Shown here: piece by piece, positions 1-5,069 of the stretch
Numbering within the stretch: position 1 is the stretch's first letter
Layout of the letters: each line of letters opens with the position of its first letter
From: Halovenus sp.
GTDB lineage: Archaea > Halobacteriota > Halobacteria > Halobacteriales > Haloarculaceae
DNA length: 5,069 bases
Direction of reading: 5' to 3'
Assembly: GCA_028274925.1 (NCBI GenBank)
Contig: JAQCNR010000062.1
Span: forward strand, 1-5,069
Made by a program: the position numbers and the translations under genes
The notes under the pieces: generated by a model
What the model saw: the letters and a program-made list of their open reading frames with translations, nothing else
Told to the model about the DNA's origin: nothing
The model's database searches: none

Positions 1-1
1 G

Positions 2-649
2 ACCACGCTCGACGGTCTGATTACGATGTGCAACGAGGCGGGCAAGGAACCGCTCCGGCCCCGGATTCGCTTCATCGACCGCAACGCCACCGAGGAGGCC
101 TTCGAGGGACTGATCGAGGCTATCGACGGCGAGAAGCGCGTCTACGACGAACACATCGACGCTTTCGAACTCGACCACGAGGAGGCAGAAGAACTGGCCC
201 GCGAGGTCGAAATTGAGCACGACGGTTACGGCTTCCTGCCGCCGTCGTCTATCTATCACCGCTTCATGACCGGCCTGACCGGGGGCAAGATGTCCTCCTC
301 GATTCCCGCGTCACACATTAGCCTGCTCGATGACCCCGAGGACGGCTACGACAAGGTCAAATCCGCGACGACTGGTGGTCGTGAAACTGCCGATAAACAG
401 CGCGAACTCGGCGGCAAACCCGACGAGTGTCCGGTCTACGAACTGTACACCTACCTGCTGGCCGGTGACGACGACGAGTTCGCGACCGAGGTGTACGAGG
501 AGTGCGCCAACGGTGACCGCCTCTGTGGTGGCTGCAAGGAGCAGGCCGCCGAACTCATCGAAGAATTTCTCGAAGAGCATCAGGAGAAACGTGAGGAGTG
601 GGACGAGAAACTCGACGAACTGGATATCTCCTTCGACTCCGGTCGGTAG
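2..649 (+). CDS. trpS: tryptophan-tRNA ligase, C-terminal part (5' truncated by window)
   Basis: This is the C-terminal 215 or so residues of a class I aminoacyl-tRNA synthetase that charges tRNA-Trp with tryptophan in the cytoplasm. The frame is open from base 2, so the start and the HIGH-type motif lie to the left of the window. The class I KMSSS signature, which helps stabilise the ATP transition state, is at bases 287-301 in the context GGKMSSSIPASHISLLDDP. It is followed by the TrpRS-like stretch ATTGGRET..Q..LGG.P..C.VYE. A CGGC pair (524-535) sits in the segment LCGGCKEQAAELIEEFL, which resembles the C-terminal LCxxCK...FLxxHQ region of archaeal TrpRS. The tail is a charged, acidic helix ending at TAG 647-649. 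Haloarchaea can carry more than one trpS, and I cannot say which copy this is. Other class I enzymes such as TyrRS fit less well. Confidence 0.9.
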   Translation, partial: TTLDGLITMCNEAGKEPLRPRIRFIDRNATEEAFEGLIEAIDGEKRVYDEHIDAFELDHEEAEELAREVEIEHDGYGFLPPSSIYHRFMTGLTGGKMSSSIPASHISLLDDPEDGYDKVKSATTGGRETADKQRELGGKPDECPVYELYTYLLAGDDDEFATEVYEECANGDRLCGGCKEQAAELIEEFLEEHQEKREEWDEKLDELDISFDSGR

Positions 650-657
650 CGCTGTCG

Positions 658-1116
658 TCAGTTTTCAGGCAACTCGACAACCCCGTCATCGAGCAGGTCG
701 GCGAGTACGTCTCTCGCGTGACCATCCGGCCGGACAGTTTTGTAGACGCGCTCGACCGCACCATCGACGAGAACGAAGGTCGTCCGTGCGGCGGCACCGG
801 CGCGCGTTTCGACATCGAAGGCCTCGACGAGTTCGCCGTCCGGGTCGGCGAGCAGGTCGAACGACAGCCCTTCAGCCTCGCAGAATTCAGCGTGGTCAGT
901 GACGCTGTCGGTCGAGACGCCATAGACCGTTACGCCGGCATCACGATACGCGTCGAGTTCGCGCTCGAACTGCCGGGCTTCGGTCGTACAACCGGGGGTC
1001 TGGTCTCGGGGATAAAAGTACAGTACTGTCGGCTCAGTGCCGTCGACGGTCACTTTTTCACCGTCCTGTGTTAGCGCGGTAACTGTCGGGACTGCTGTTC
1101 CGTGTTGTAGTGCCAT
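658..1116 (-). CDS. bcp: thioredoxin-dependent peroxiredoxin, Bcp/PrxQ family
   Basis: This 152-residue cytoplasmic thiol peroxidase has the usual length for Bcp/PrxQ, a family that reduces hydrogen peroxide and organic hydroperoxides with electrons from thioredoxin-like partners. The active-site motif YFYPRDQTPGCTTEA places the peroxidatic cysteine at residue 43, with Pro36, Thr40 and the later Arg111 (ARTTFVL) in the expected places. A second and only other cysteine, Cys79 in DHAEFCEAEGL, lies 36 residues on, which is the position of the resolving cysteine in the alpha-3 type of PrxQ rather than the E. coli Bcp type. The start at 1116 puts the family N-terminus (G.AVP.V) just inside the protein. 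An upstream in-frame ATG at 1182 would add 22 atypical residues and lies only about 10 bases from the likely TATA box. The gene is convergent with trpS and divergent from nasA; nothing ties it to nitrate use. Confidence 0.93.
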   Translation of the reverse strand: MALQHGTAVPTVTALTQDGEKVTVDGTEPTVLYFYPRDQTPGCTTEARQFERELDAYRDAGVTVYGVSTDSVTDHAEFCEAEGLSFDLLADPDGELVEAFDVETRAGAAARTTFVLVDGAVERVYKTVRPDGHARDVLADLLDDGVVELPEN

Positions 1117-1118
1117 AG

Positions 1119-1169
1119 CTACTCGTCCGTCCTGCTCGCTGCTGTGTGTTGCGGTTGTAGAAGGGCCAT
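1119..1169 (-). other. possible 16-codon upstream reading frame ahead of bcp
   Basis: An ATG at 1169 opens a frame encoding MALLQPQHTAASRTDE and closes at TAG 1121-1119, two bases before the peroxiredoxin ATG at 1116. The ATG is 28 bases from the first base of the TTTTAG box, the distance expected for a leaderless transcript. If translated, its terminating ribosomes could re-initiate on bcp, which lacks an obvious ribosome-binding site. The frame is so short that chance is an equally good explanation, and no peptide family is recognisable. Confidence 0.15.
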
Positions 1170-1191
1170 TGCGCTGGCCCACGAGGGTGAG

Positions 1192-1200
1192 CTAAAACCG
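1192..1200 (-). promoter_or_regulatory. candidate TATA box for the peroxiredoxin gene
   Basis: On the minus strand this reads CGGTTTTAG. The TTTTAG core resembles a haloarchaeal TATA box, and it would direct initiation about 25-28 bases downstream, near 1165-1170. That gives an untranslated leader of about 50 bases before the ATG at 1116. I see no convincing Shine-Dalgarno site ahead of that ATG, and no TATA-like box at leaderless distance from it. The assignment rests on pattern and spacing only. Confidence 0.4.
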
Positions 1201-1212
1201 AACAATCGTTCG
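1199..1212. repeat. inverted repeat CGAAC-N4-GTTCG
   Basis: CGAAC (1199-1203) and GTTCG (1208-1212) form a perfect 5-base inverted repeat around AATC. It abuts the upstream side of the bcp TATA candidate, where the TFB recognition element would lie. A regulator bound here could affect bcp and, being in the divergent region, possibly nasA. A 5-base arm is too short to exclude chance. Confidence 0.3.
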
Positions 1213-1289
1213 TAATGAGTCGAATTGTAGTAATTTAGTTCACTTATTCCGGGAGGATGTGTCTGGAGAACAACGACAGAGAGCAAGAT

Positions 1290-1316
1290 TTACACGAATA
1301 GACAACAGCTTACACG
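1290..1316 (+). repeat. two direct TTACACG repeats 20 bases apart
   Basis: TTACACG occurs at 1290-1296 and again at 1310-1316, with a period of exactly 20 bases, close to two DNA helical turns, so both copies would face the same side. They lie about 110-130 bases before the nasA start. The first overlaps a TATA-like TTTACA, so they could be operator half-sites or part of the core promoter. Repeats of 7 bases are expected by chance in a region this size; only the spacing and position make them notable. Confidence 0.2.
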
Positions 1317-1335
1317 TACCGACAAAGTCAGAACC

Positions 1336-1425
1336 ATGATCGAAGCCCCCAGTTGCCGTCTTGGTCAGTTCTCGTACAGTGCGTCGCAGTCCGCTCACGT
1401 CTCCGGCCGAGGTGATTGCCTGTGA
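1336..1425 (+). CDS. possible 29-residue leader peptide overlapping the nasA start
   Basis: An ATG at 1336 opens a frame of 29 codons (beginning MIEAPSCRLGQF, ending GRGDCL) that stops at TGA 1423-1425. The stop shares the sequence GTGA with the nasA start codon, the 4-base overlap typical of translationally coupled genes. The frame contains the nasA Shine-Dalgarno site, so ribosomes finishing it would be delivered to the nasA start. No Shine-Dalgarno site precedes the ATG, and the nearest TATA-like sequence (CTTACA, 1309-1314) is weak and slightly too close. The peptide has two cysteines and no recognisable family. An open frame of this size is common by chance in GC-rich DNA, so this is a candidate only. 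Confidence 0.2.
   Translation: MIEAPSCRLGQFSYSASQSAHVSGRGDCL
1409..1416 (+). promoter_or_regulatory. Shine-Dalgarno site that fixes the nasA start
   Basis: GAGGTGAT matches the complement of the archaeal 16S rRNA 3' end over all eight bases. It ends 5 bases before GTG 1422, a good spacing, whereas the alternative in-frame TTG at 1416 overlaps the site itself. It therefore decides for GTG 1422 as the nasA start. Confidence 0.75.
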
Positions 1426-3530
1426 CTGAATGGGTTCCGACGACCTGTATGCGCTGTGCGGTTGGGTGTGGCCATCTCCACCAATCGCCGGACCTGGGCG
1501 TCGGTATCGACATCGCCCGCGGTGACGTGAGCCACCCGGTCAACCGCGGGTTGGCCTGCTCGCGCGGGATCGAAGAGAGCCAGGACCCCGACGGCGACTG
1601 GTTAACCAAGCCGATGGTCCGCCGCGACGGCGAACTCGTCCGGACGACGTGGGATGTTGCGCTCAACACGGCCGCCCAGGCGTTGCGGGATGCCCACGAG
1701 TCAGACCCCAACGCCGTCGGTGTCCTAGGCAGCGGCCAGCAGACCAACGAGGCCGCCTACATGCTCGGCAAACTCGCCCGCGGCGGCTTCGGCACGCGGT
1801 ATTACGACGCCAATACCACGCTATGTATGTCCAGTGCCGTCACGGCCTACTATCAGGCCTTCGGCAGTGACGCTCCGCCGTGTTCCTACGACGACATCGA
1901 AGAGACCGAGCGCCACGTCGTCTGGGGCGCGAATCCGGCAGTCGCCCACCCGGTGATGTTCCGCTGGCTCAAACAGGCCACGGGCGAGGAGGGGGTCGAA
2001 CTCATCACAGTCGACCCCGTTCGCTCCGAAACCGCAGAGAACTCCGATAAGCACGTCTCGCTGGCGGCGGGCAAAGACCTCGCACTCGCGCGGGCAGTGC
2101 TGGCCCGACTCGTCGAGACTGACCGCGTCGACGAGGCGTTCATCGAGCAAGCGACCGATGGCTTCGACGCGCTGGTCGACTCACTCCCCGACGCCGAGGC
2201 AGCCCGCGAGGAGGCGGAGGTCGCAGAAGATGACCTCGAACTGCTCGCGAGTGCCTTCGAGATGGACACACTCGTCTACTGGGGTATGGGTATCAACCAG
2301 CACGTTCAGGGGACCGACACCGCCCGCGGACTGATCGACCTCTGTCTGGCGACCGGCAACCTCGAACCCGGCAGCGGGCCGTTCTCGCTGACTGGACAGG
2401 CGAACTCGATGGGGACCCGCGTCTGCTCGTCGAAGGGCAGTTGGCCCGGCCACCGTCCCTTCCAAGACCCCGACGAGCGCACGTTTATCGCCGACCAGTG
2501 GGACATTCCTGCCGAGCGACTCCCCGACGACACCGGCCCCGGCCCCGTGGGGATGTTCGAGAAAGTAGGGGAGGATATCGATGTGCTCTGGACGGTTGCT
2601 ACCAACCCTGCTGCCGGGATGCCAGATACCGACCCCGTGATAGAGGCACTTGACGACGCTTTCGTTATCGCGCAAGACGCCTTCCACACGGAGACGACAG
2701 CACAGGCCGACGTGGTCCTCCCGGCGGCAACGTGGGGCGAATCCGAGGGCACAGCGATCAATATGGAGCGAACTGTCTCTCGCGTCCGGGCAGCAACTGA
2801 CGCGCCCAGTGGCGTTCGTCAGGACCTGAATATCATCGCAACGCTCGGACGACGACTGTTTCCCGACCTGATTGGGACTGGCCGGCCGGACCCGGCTGCC
2901 GTCTTCGACGAGTTCACTGCACTCACAGCCGGGACGCCGGCCGACTGCTCGGGCATCACCTACGAGCGACTCGAAGACGACCTTGCCGTCAGGTGGCCAG
3001 CACCAGACGAGGACAGCGCCGGGGGCTACCGCTACTACGAGGCGACCGACCCGGGCACTGCCGACGGCGGTACCGACAGCGCAGTCACTGACGGCGGCGC
3101 GTCGTGGTCGTTCCCCACCGCGACGGGTAACGCACAGTTTTCGACCGCGAACCAGACTGACCTCCCGGAACCGACCGACGACGAGTACCCACTCACTTTG
3201 ACGACTGCCCGCGAGGAGGACGGCTACAACACTGGCATTCGCTCGCGGTCTATGCCCGAGACTGCCAACCCCGTCGCGCGAATCAATCCGGAGACAATCG
3301 AGGCCTACGAAGAGATCGTTGCCGACGGCACCGTCGGCGTCGTCTCGCGGCGCGGCCGAGTAACGGTCGACATCGACCCAGACGAGGGTGTTCCCGAGGG
3401 AATGGTCTGGCTCCCGATCCACCACCCTGCGACGAACCGCCTGACGCTCTCAGACGTCGACCCACAATCTGCCGAACCACATTTCAAACAGTGTGCCATC
3501 CGTCTCGGAGCGCCTGACACCCCGAACTGA
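1422..3530 (+). CDS. nasA: assimilatory nitrate reductase, molybdopterin oxidoreductase family
   Basis: This 702-residue enzyme should reduce nitrate to nitrite in the cytoplasm as the first step of nitrate assimilation. The N-terminus carries a [4Fe-4S] motif, Cys9-x2-Cys12-x3-Cys16-x29-Cys46, just after a start MTEWVPTTC. Cys135 in NTTLCMSSAV is the likely Mo ligand, as in Nas/Nap enzymes, followed by FGSDAPPCSYDDIE. Cofactor-binding stretches follow: WGANPAVAHP (168-177), ITVDP (195-199), WGMGINQH (287 on) and GQANSMG (325-331). A C-terminal dinucleotide-binding domain starts near 590 (LTTAREEDGYNTGIRSR) and ends with HFKQCAIRL. There is no Tat signal, no membrane segment and no fused flavin or ferredoxin domain, so a separate donor, probably ferredoxin, is implied. 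Cys46 is followed by Ser-Arg-Gly where many relatives have x-Lys-Gly. The NarK-type gene downstream supports nitrate over formate as substrate. TTG 1416 was rejected as start because of the Shine-Dalgarno position. Confidence 0.93.
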   Translation: MTEWVPTTCMRCAVGCGHLHQSPDLGVGIDIARGDVSHPVNRGLACSRGIEESQDPDGDWLTKPMVRRDGELVRTTWDVALNTAAQALRDAHESDPNAVGVLGSGQQTNEAAYMLGKLARGGFGTRYYDANTTLCMSSAVTAYYQAFGSDAPPCSYDDIEETERHVVWGANPAVAHPVMFRWLKQATGEEGVELITVDPVRSETAENSDKHVSLAAGKDLALARAVLARLVETDRVDEAFIEQATDGFDALVDSLPDAEAAREEAEVAEDDLELLASAFEMDTLVYWGMGINQHVQGTDTARGLIDLCLATGNLEPGSGPFSLTGQANSMGTRVCSSKGSWPGHRPFQDPDERTFIADQWDIPAERLPDDTGPGPVGMFEKVGEDIDVLWTVATNPAAGMPDTDPVIEALDDAFVIAQDAFHTETTAQADVVLPAATWGESEGTAINMERTVSRVRAATDAPSGVRQDLNIIATLGRRLFPDLIGTGRPDPAAVFDEFTALTAGTPADCSGITYERLEDDLAVRWPAPDEDSAGGYRYYEATDPGTADGGTDSAVTDGGASWSFPTATGNAQFSTANQTDLPEPTDDEYPLTLTTAREEDGYNTGIRSRSMPETANPVARINPETIEAYEEIVADGTVGVVSRRGRVTVDIDPDEGVPEGMVWLPIHHPATNRLTLSDVDPQSAEPHFKQCAIRLGAPDTPN

Positions 3531-3536
3531 GCTGTC

Positions 3537-3567
3537 TTTTCTGCGCAATTTTCAGCTCGCTATTTTT
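3537..3567 (+). terminator. T-tract transcription terminator after nasA
   Basis: Three T-runs follow the nasA stop within 40 bases: TTTT at 3537-3540, TTTT at 3549-3552 and TTTTT at 3563-3567. Archaeal termination commonly relies on such coding-strand T-tracts without a strong hairpin. A short inverted repeat (GCCAA/TTGGC, 3574-3585) lies just after. The signal suggests that nasA is not simply co-transcribed with narK, although read-through cannot be excluded. Confidence 0.5.
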
Positions 3568-3806
3568 GAAACTGCCAAAATTGGCTAGCACAGACGTTCT
3601 CAGGCCTGTCCAGCGCGCAGCACTACTCGACTGGATACGACTGCTATTCTGTCTGGTGACCTTTTGTCCAGTACATATTGGGCATCTGTAGGGTTATTTG
3701 TCGAATAATCTAACACTGTATGTCCTTAAGGATTCTATATCTGACTTGAGATTGGCCATCTCCACAGCTTCAGACCGCGATACTGAAAGTTCGTAAACGA
3801 GAACAG

Positions 3807-3814
3807 TTTTATGA
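3807..3814 (+). promoter_or_regulatory. candidate distal promoter (TATA box) upstream of narK
   Basis: TTTTATGA preceded by CGAGAACAG resembles a haloarchaeal TATA box with a recognition element. It lies at -32 to -25 relative to the ATG at 3839, so a leaderless transcript could begin at that codon. For narK itself it would give a leader of about 115 bases. Confidence 0.4.
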
Positions 3815-3838
3815 ATGGATAGAAGTCAGTCGGATGTA

Positions 3839-3955
3839 ATGCAAACGAGCGTCTTCCAGAATGGAATAATACTGCTTGATTGTGGACCAGATATCGAAAT
3901 ATATGGACGTGGCCCATACGGCTATAACACCGAAACGGCGGTGAGCCAGTCATGA
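3839..3955 (+). CDS. possible 38-residue small protein or leader overlapping narK
   Basis: An ATG at 3839 opens 38 codons (beginning MQTSVFQNGIILLDCGPDI, ending TETAVSQS) and stops at TGA 3953-3955, sharing ATGA with the narK start. The start lies at leaderless distance from the TTTTATGA box. The frame continues upstream in phase to another ATG at 3815, which would overlap the promoter spacing and is less likely. I recognise no family; there is one cysteine, no membrane span and no zinc-finger pattern. Against it, fewer than half of the codons end in G or C, unlike nasA or narK, and a second promoter candidate lies inside it. It may be a coupled leader peptide, a small protein, or chance. Confidence 0.27.
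   Translation: MQTSVFQNGIILLDCGPDIEIYGRGPYGYNTETAVSQS
3895..3904 (+). promoter_or_regulatory. candidate proximal promoter of narK
   Basis: CGAAATATAT joins a CGAAA-like TFB recognition element to an ATATAT TATA box. Initiation would be expected near 3925-3930, giving narK a leader of about 20-27 bases that still contains its Shine-Dalgarno site. This is the simplest arrangement for narK, and if it is the only active promoter the 38-codon frame upstream is not expressed. Confidence 0.4.
3940..3944 (+). promoter_or_regulatory. Shine-Dalgarno site of narK
   Basis: GGTGA, complementary to the archaeal 16S rRNA 3' end, is separated by 7 bases from ATG 3952. An in-frame TAA at 3925-3927, with no other ATG after it, leaves 3952 as the natural start. 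Confidence 0.6.
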
Positions 3956-5069
3956 TCCCGGGCAAGTGGAAGAACCTTATATTCGCGACGGTGATGTTTT
4001 TCCTCGGATTTACGATCTGGTTCTCGTTTGCTCCGTACACCGAGGGCATCGCCAGCGAGTTTGACCTCTCAGTTGCGGAACTCGGTATCGTTGCGAGCGC
4101 GGCAATCGTCGCTGTGCCACTCGGTCGAATCGTTATCGGGCCGCTGACCGACAAGTTCGGCGCGCCGACGACGGTGTTCTGGACGATGATGATTGTCGGC
4201 GGTGCAGCAGTCGTCTCGGCGTTCACCCAGACCTACGAGGTGTTTATCGCCGCGCGTATTGTCGCCTCGCTCGCGGGGATCACCTTCGTTATCGGCATTG
4301 CACACGTGTCGGAGTGGTTCGAGGAAGAAAATATCGGCCCGGCGGAAGGAATCTACGCCGGCGTTGGGAACGCTGGTGCTGGGCTGGGTTCGCTGTTAAT
4401 CTTGCCGACGCTGTTCGGGGCGGGATACAGTGGCCCACTGTTCGACACGAACTGGCGGGCTGCGTTCTTTTACACGGGCGCGGCCGCAATCGTGACTGGC
4501 TTCCTCTATTACTTCTTCGCCGAGGCCGCCAAAAGCACCGAGAAACGTCAGGCGACCAAAGAGGGCGTCACGTTCAAGCAGTGGCTCTGGGTCGCGACCC
4601 GATACGGCGCAGTCGTGCTCGCGGTCGCGTACGTGATGACCTTCGGGCTGGAAATCTCGATGAATACGTGGCTGTCGACGTACTATCGCGAGGCGTTTGG
4701 TGAAGGGAGACTCCAGATTGCCGCGGCCTTCGCGGCGACGTTCTCGATTGCCGCAGGGTTGCTCCGCCCCATTGGCGGTTATATGAGCGATGTGTTCAAA
4801 CGCAAAGAGTGGGATGTCATCTCGCGGTTTGAGGGCGAACACCGAAATCAATGGACGTTCATCACGCTGACCTATGTCGTCCTTTCGATGTTTGCGATGA
4901 CCATGGCGGGCCTGTCGGGTAACATCCTGCTGGCTGTTGTCGCCGCCTTCGGCGTCGGCATGGGCTGTGCGTTCGCAGAGGGCGCAATCTTCGCGATGGT
5001 CCCGTCGATGTTCCCCGACGACTCCGGCAGCGTCGCCGGTATCGTCGGTGGGATTGGCTCCTCGGGCGG
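3952..5069 (+). CDS. narK: nitrate/nitrite transporter, MFS NarK family (3' truncated by window)
   Basis: The first 372 residues of a major facilitator transporter that should import nitrate or exchange it for nitrite across the cytoplasmic membrane. Hydrophobic segments near 8-28, 44-64, 74-91, 97-118, 134-155, 170-189, 213-233, 255-275, 302-320 and 322-345 fit ten of the usual twelve helices. The MFS motif after helix 2 is GRIVIGPLTDKFG, with Arg59 at the place of the first anion-binding arginine. Helix 4 ends in the family's HVSEWF. The first nitrate signature is AGVGNAGAGLGS (136-147), and the second, AGIVGGIGSSG (362-372), lies at the right edge. Arg272 in GLLRPIGGYMSD matches the second substrate arginine in helix 8. 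The loop after it (about 280-301) is long and charged. It follows nasA on the same strand, which argues for an uptake role in assimilation. The remaining helices lie outside the window. Confidence 0.92.
   Translation, partial: MIPGKWKNLIFATVMFFLGFTIWFSFAPYTEGIASEFDLSVAELGIVASAAIVAVPLGRIVIGPLTDKFGAPTTVFWTMMIVGGAAVVSAFTQTYEVFIAARIVASLAGITFVIGIAHVSEWFEEENIGPAEGIYAGVGNAGAGLGSLLILPTLFGAGYSGPLFDTNWRAAFFYTGAAAIVTGFLYYFFAEAAKSTEKRQATKEGVTFKQWLWVATRYGAVVLAVAYVMTFGLEISMNTWLSTYYREAFGEGRLQIAAAFAATFSIAAGLLRPIGGYMSDVFKRKEWDVISRFEGEHRNQWTFITLTYVVLSMFAMTMAGLSGNILLAVVAAFGVGMGCAFAEGAIFAMVPSMFPDDSGSVAGIVGGIGSSG

Larger units (their letters stand above)
1117..1421. promoter_or_regulatory. divergent intergenic control region between bcp and nasA
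   Basis: This stretch of about 305 bases separates two divergent genes and should hold both promoters. On the left is the bcp TATA candidate. The part from about 1200 to 1300 is AT-richer than the flanking genes and carries possible nasA TATA-like boxes: AATTTAG around 1231-1237 and TTTACA at 1289-1294. Either would give nasA a leader of roughly 100-160 bases, consistent with its strong Shine-Dalgarno site. A small inverted repeat lies at 1199-1212, a pair of direct TTACACG repeats at 1290-1316, and a 29-codon frame at 1336-1425. I see no RNA gene or recognised riboswitch here. Nitrate assimilation genes in haloarchaea are known to be repressed by ammonium, but no operator sequence can be assigned from this window. 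Confidence 0.55.
3531..3951 (+). promoter_or_regulatory. AT-rich intergenic region between nasA and narK
   Basis: About 420 bases with no confident gene, clearly AT-richer than the neighbours. It begins with the nasA T-tracts. The middle (about 3590-3800) holds only minor structure: TTATT/AATAA arms at 3694-3708 and a 10-base palindrome TCCTTAAGGA at 3723-3732. The right third holds two promoter candidates (3807-3814 and 3895-3904), a 38-codon frame (3839-3955) and the narK ribosome-binding site. I see no tRNA, no IS end and no credible broken gene. Its length and promoters suggest that narK has its own transcript. Confidence 0.55.

Noticed and set aside
1117..1182. N-terminal extension of the peroxiredoxin from an upstream in-frame ATG at 1182
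   Set aside because: The 22 added residues are polar and unlike the family, and the ATG lies only about 10 bases from the likely TATA box, so it would be upstream of the expected transcript start.
1416..1421. TTG at 1416 as the nasA start
   Set aside because: It overlaps the GAGGTGAT Shine-Dalgarno site; GTG 1422 has proper spacing and gives the N-terminus expected for haloarchaeal NasA.
2181..3425. Long open frame of 414 codons on the minus strand inside nasA
   Set aside because: An antisense shadow of a GC-rich, codon-biased gene; the translation shows no recognisable domain and nasA motifs cover the sense strand throughout.
3723..3732. Palindrome TCCTTAAGGA as an operator
   Set aside because: Several 10-base palindromes are expected by chance in 5 kb, and it lies about 75 bases or more from the promoter candidates.
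3753..3765. TGGCCATCTCCAC identical to nasA 1469-1481, perhaps a nasA fragment in the intergenic region
   Set aside because: The match is 13 bases with no convincing similarity on either side; a single match of this size is not very unlikely in a window of 5 kb.
3531..3951. IS remnant or integration site in the AT-rich gap
   Set aside because: No terminal inverted repeats, target duplication, transposase fragment or tRNA gene can be seen; AT-richness alone is normal for haloarchaeal intergenic DNA.
3735..4226. Minus-strand frame of 163 codons crossing the narK start
   Set aside because: It runs antisense to the conserved NarK N-terminus and shows no family features; the part over the intergenic region is open only by chance.

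Overview
The window looks like a stretch of haloarchaeal chromosome. The proteins are strongly acidic, the coding DNA is GC-rich with G/C-biased third positions, the non-coding gaps are AT-richer, and the control signals look archaeal (TATA boxes, GGTGA-type Shine-Dalgarno sites, T-tracts after stops). I cannot name the genus from the sequence alone.

Layout, left to right. (1) The 3' end of a tryptophan-tRNA ligase gene (trpS, +), ending at 649. (2) A complete Bcp/PrxQ-type peroxiredoxin gene on the minus strand (658-1116), convergent with trpS, with only 8 bp between the two stop codons. (3) A divergent, non-coding control region of about 300 bp (1117-1421). (4) A complete molybdopterin nitrate reductase gene of the assimilatory type, nasA (1422-3530, +), starting at GTG behind a strong Shine-Dalgarno site. 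(5) An AT-rich gap of about 420 bp (3531-3951) with a T-tract terminator and two candidate promoters. (6) The first 372 codons of a NarK-type nitrate/nitrite transporter gene (3952 to the window end, +), which runs off the right edge.

nasA and narK make a nitrate-assimilation module. NarK would bring nitrate through the membrane and NasA would reduce it to nitrite in the cytoplasm, probably with ferredoxin as electron donor. The nitrite reductase and molybdenum-cofactor genes that usually go with them are not in view. trpS and the peroxiredoxin are ordinary neighbours with no obvious link to nitrate.

The main unexplained structure is a set of tiny reading frames placed directly ahead of real genes. 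A 29-codon frame ends in a 4-base overlap (GTGA) with the nasA start, a 38-codon frame ends in a 4-base overlap (ATGA) with the narK start, and a 16-codon frame ends 2 bases before the peroxiredoxin start. Two of them begin at the distance from a TATA-like box expected for leaderless haloarchaeal transcripts. They could be coupled leader peptides, but chance is a serious alternative because they are short and, for the narK one, codon use is unlike the real genes. I see no mobile element, CRISPR array, rRNA or tRNA gene.
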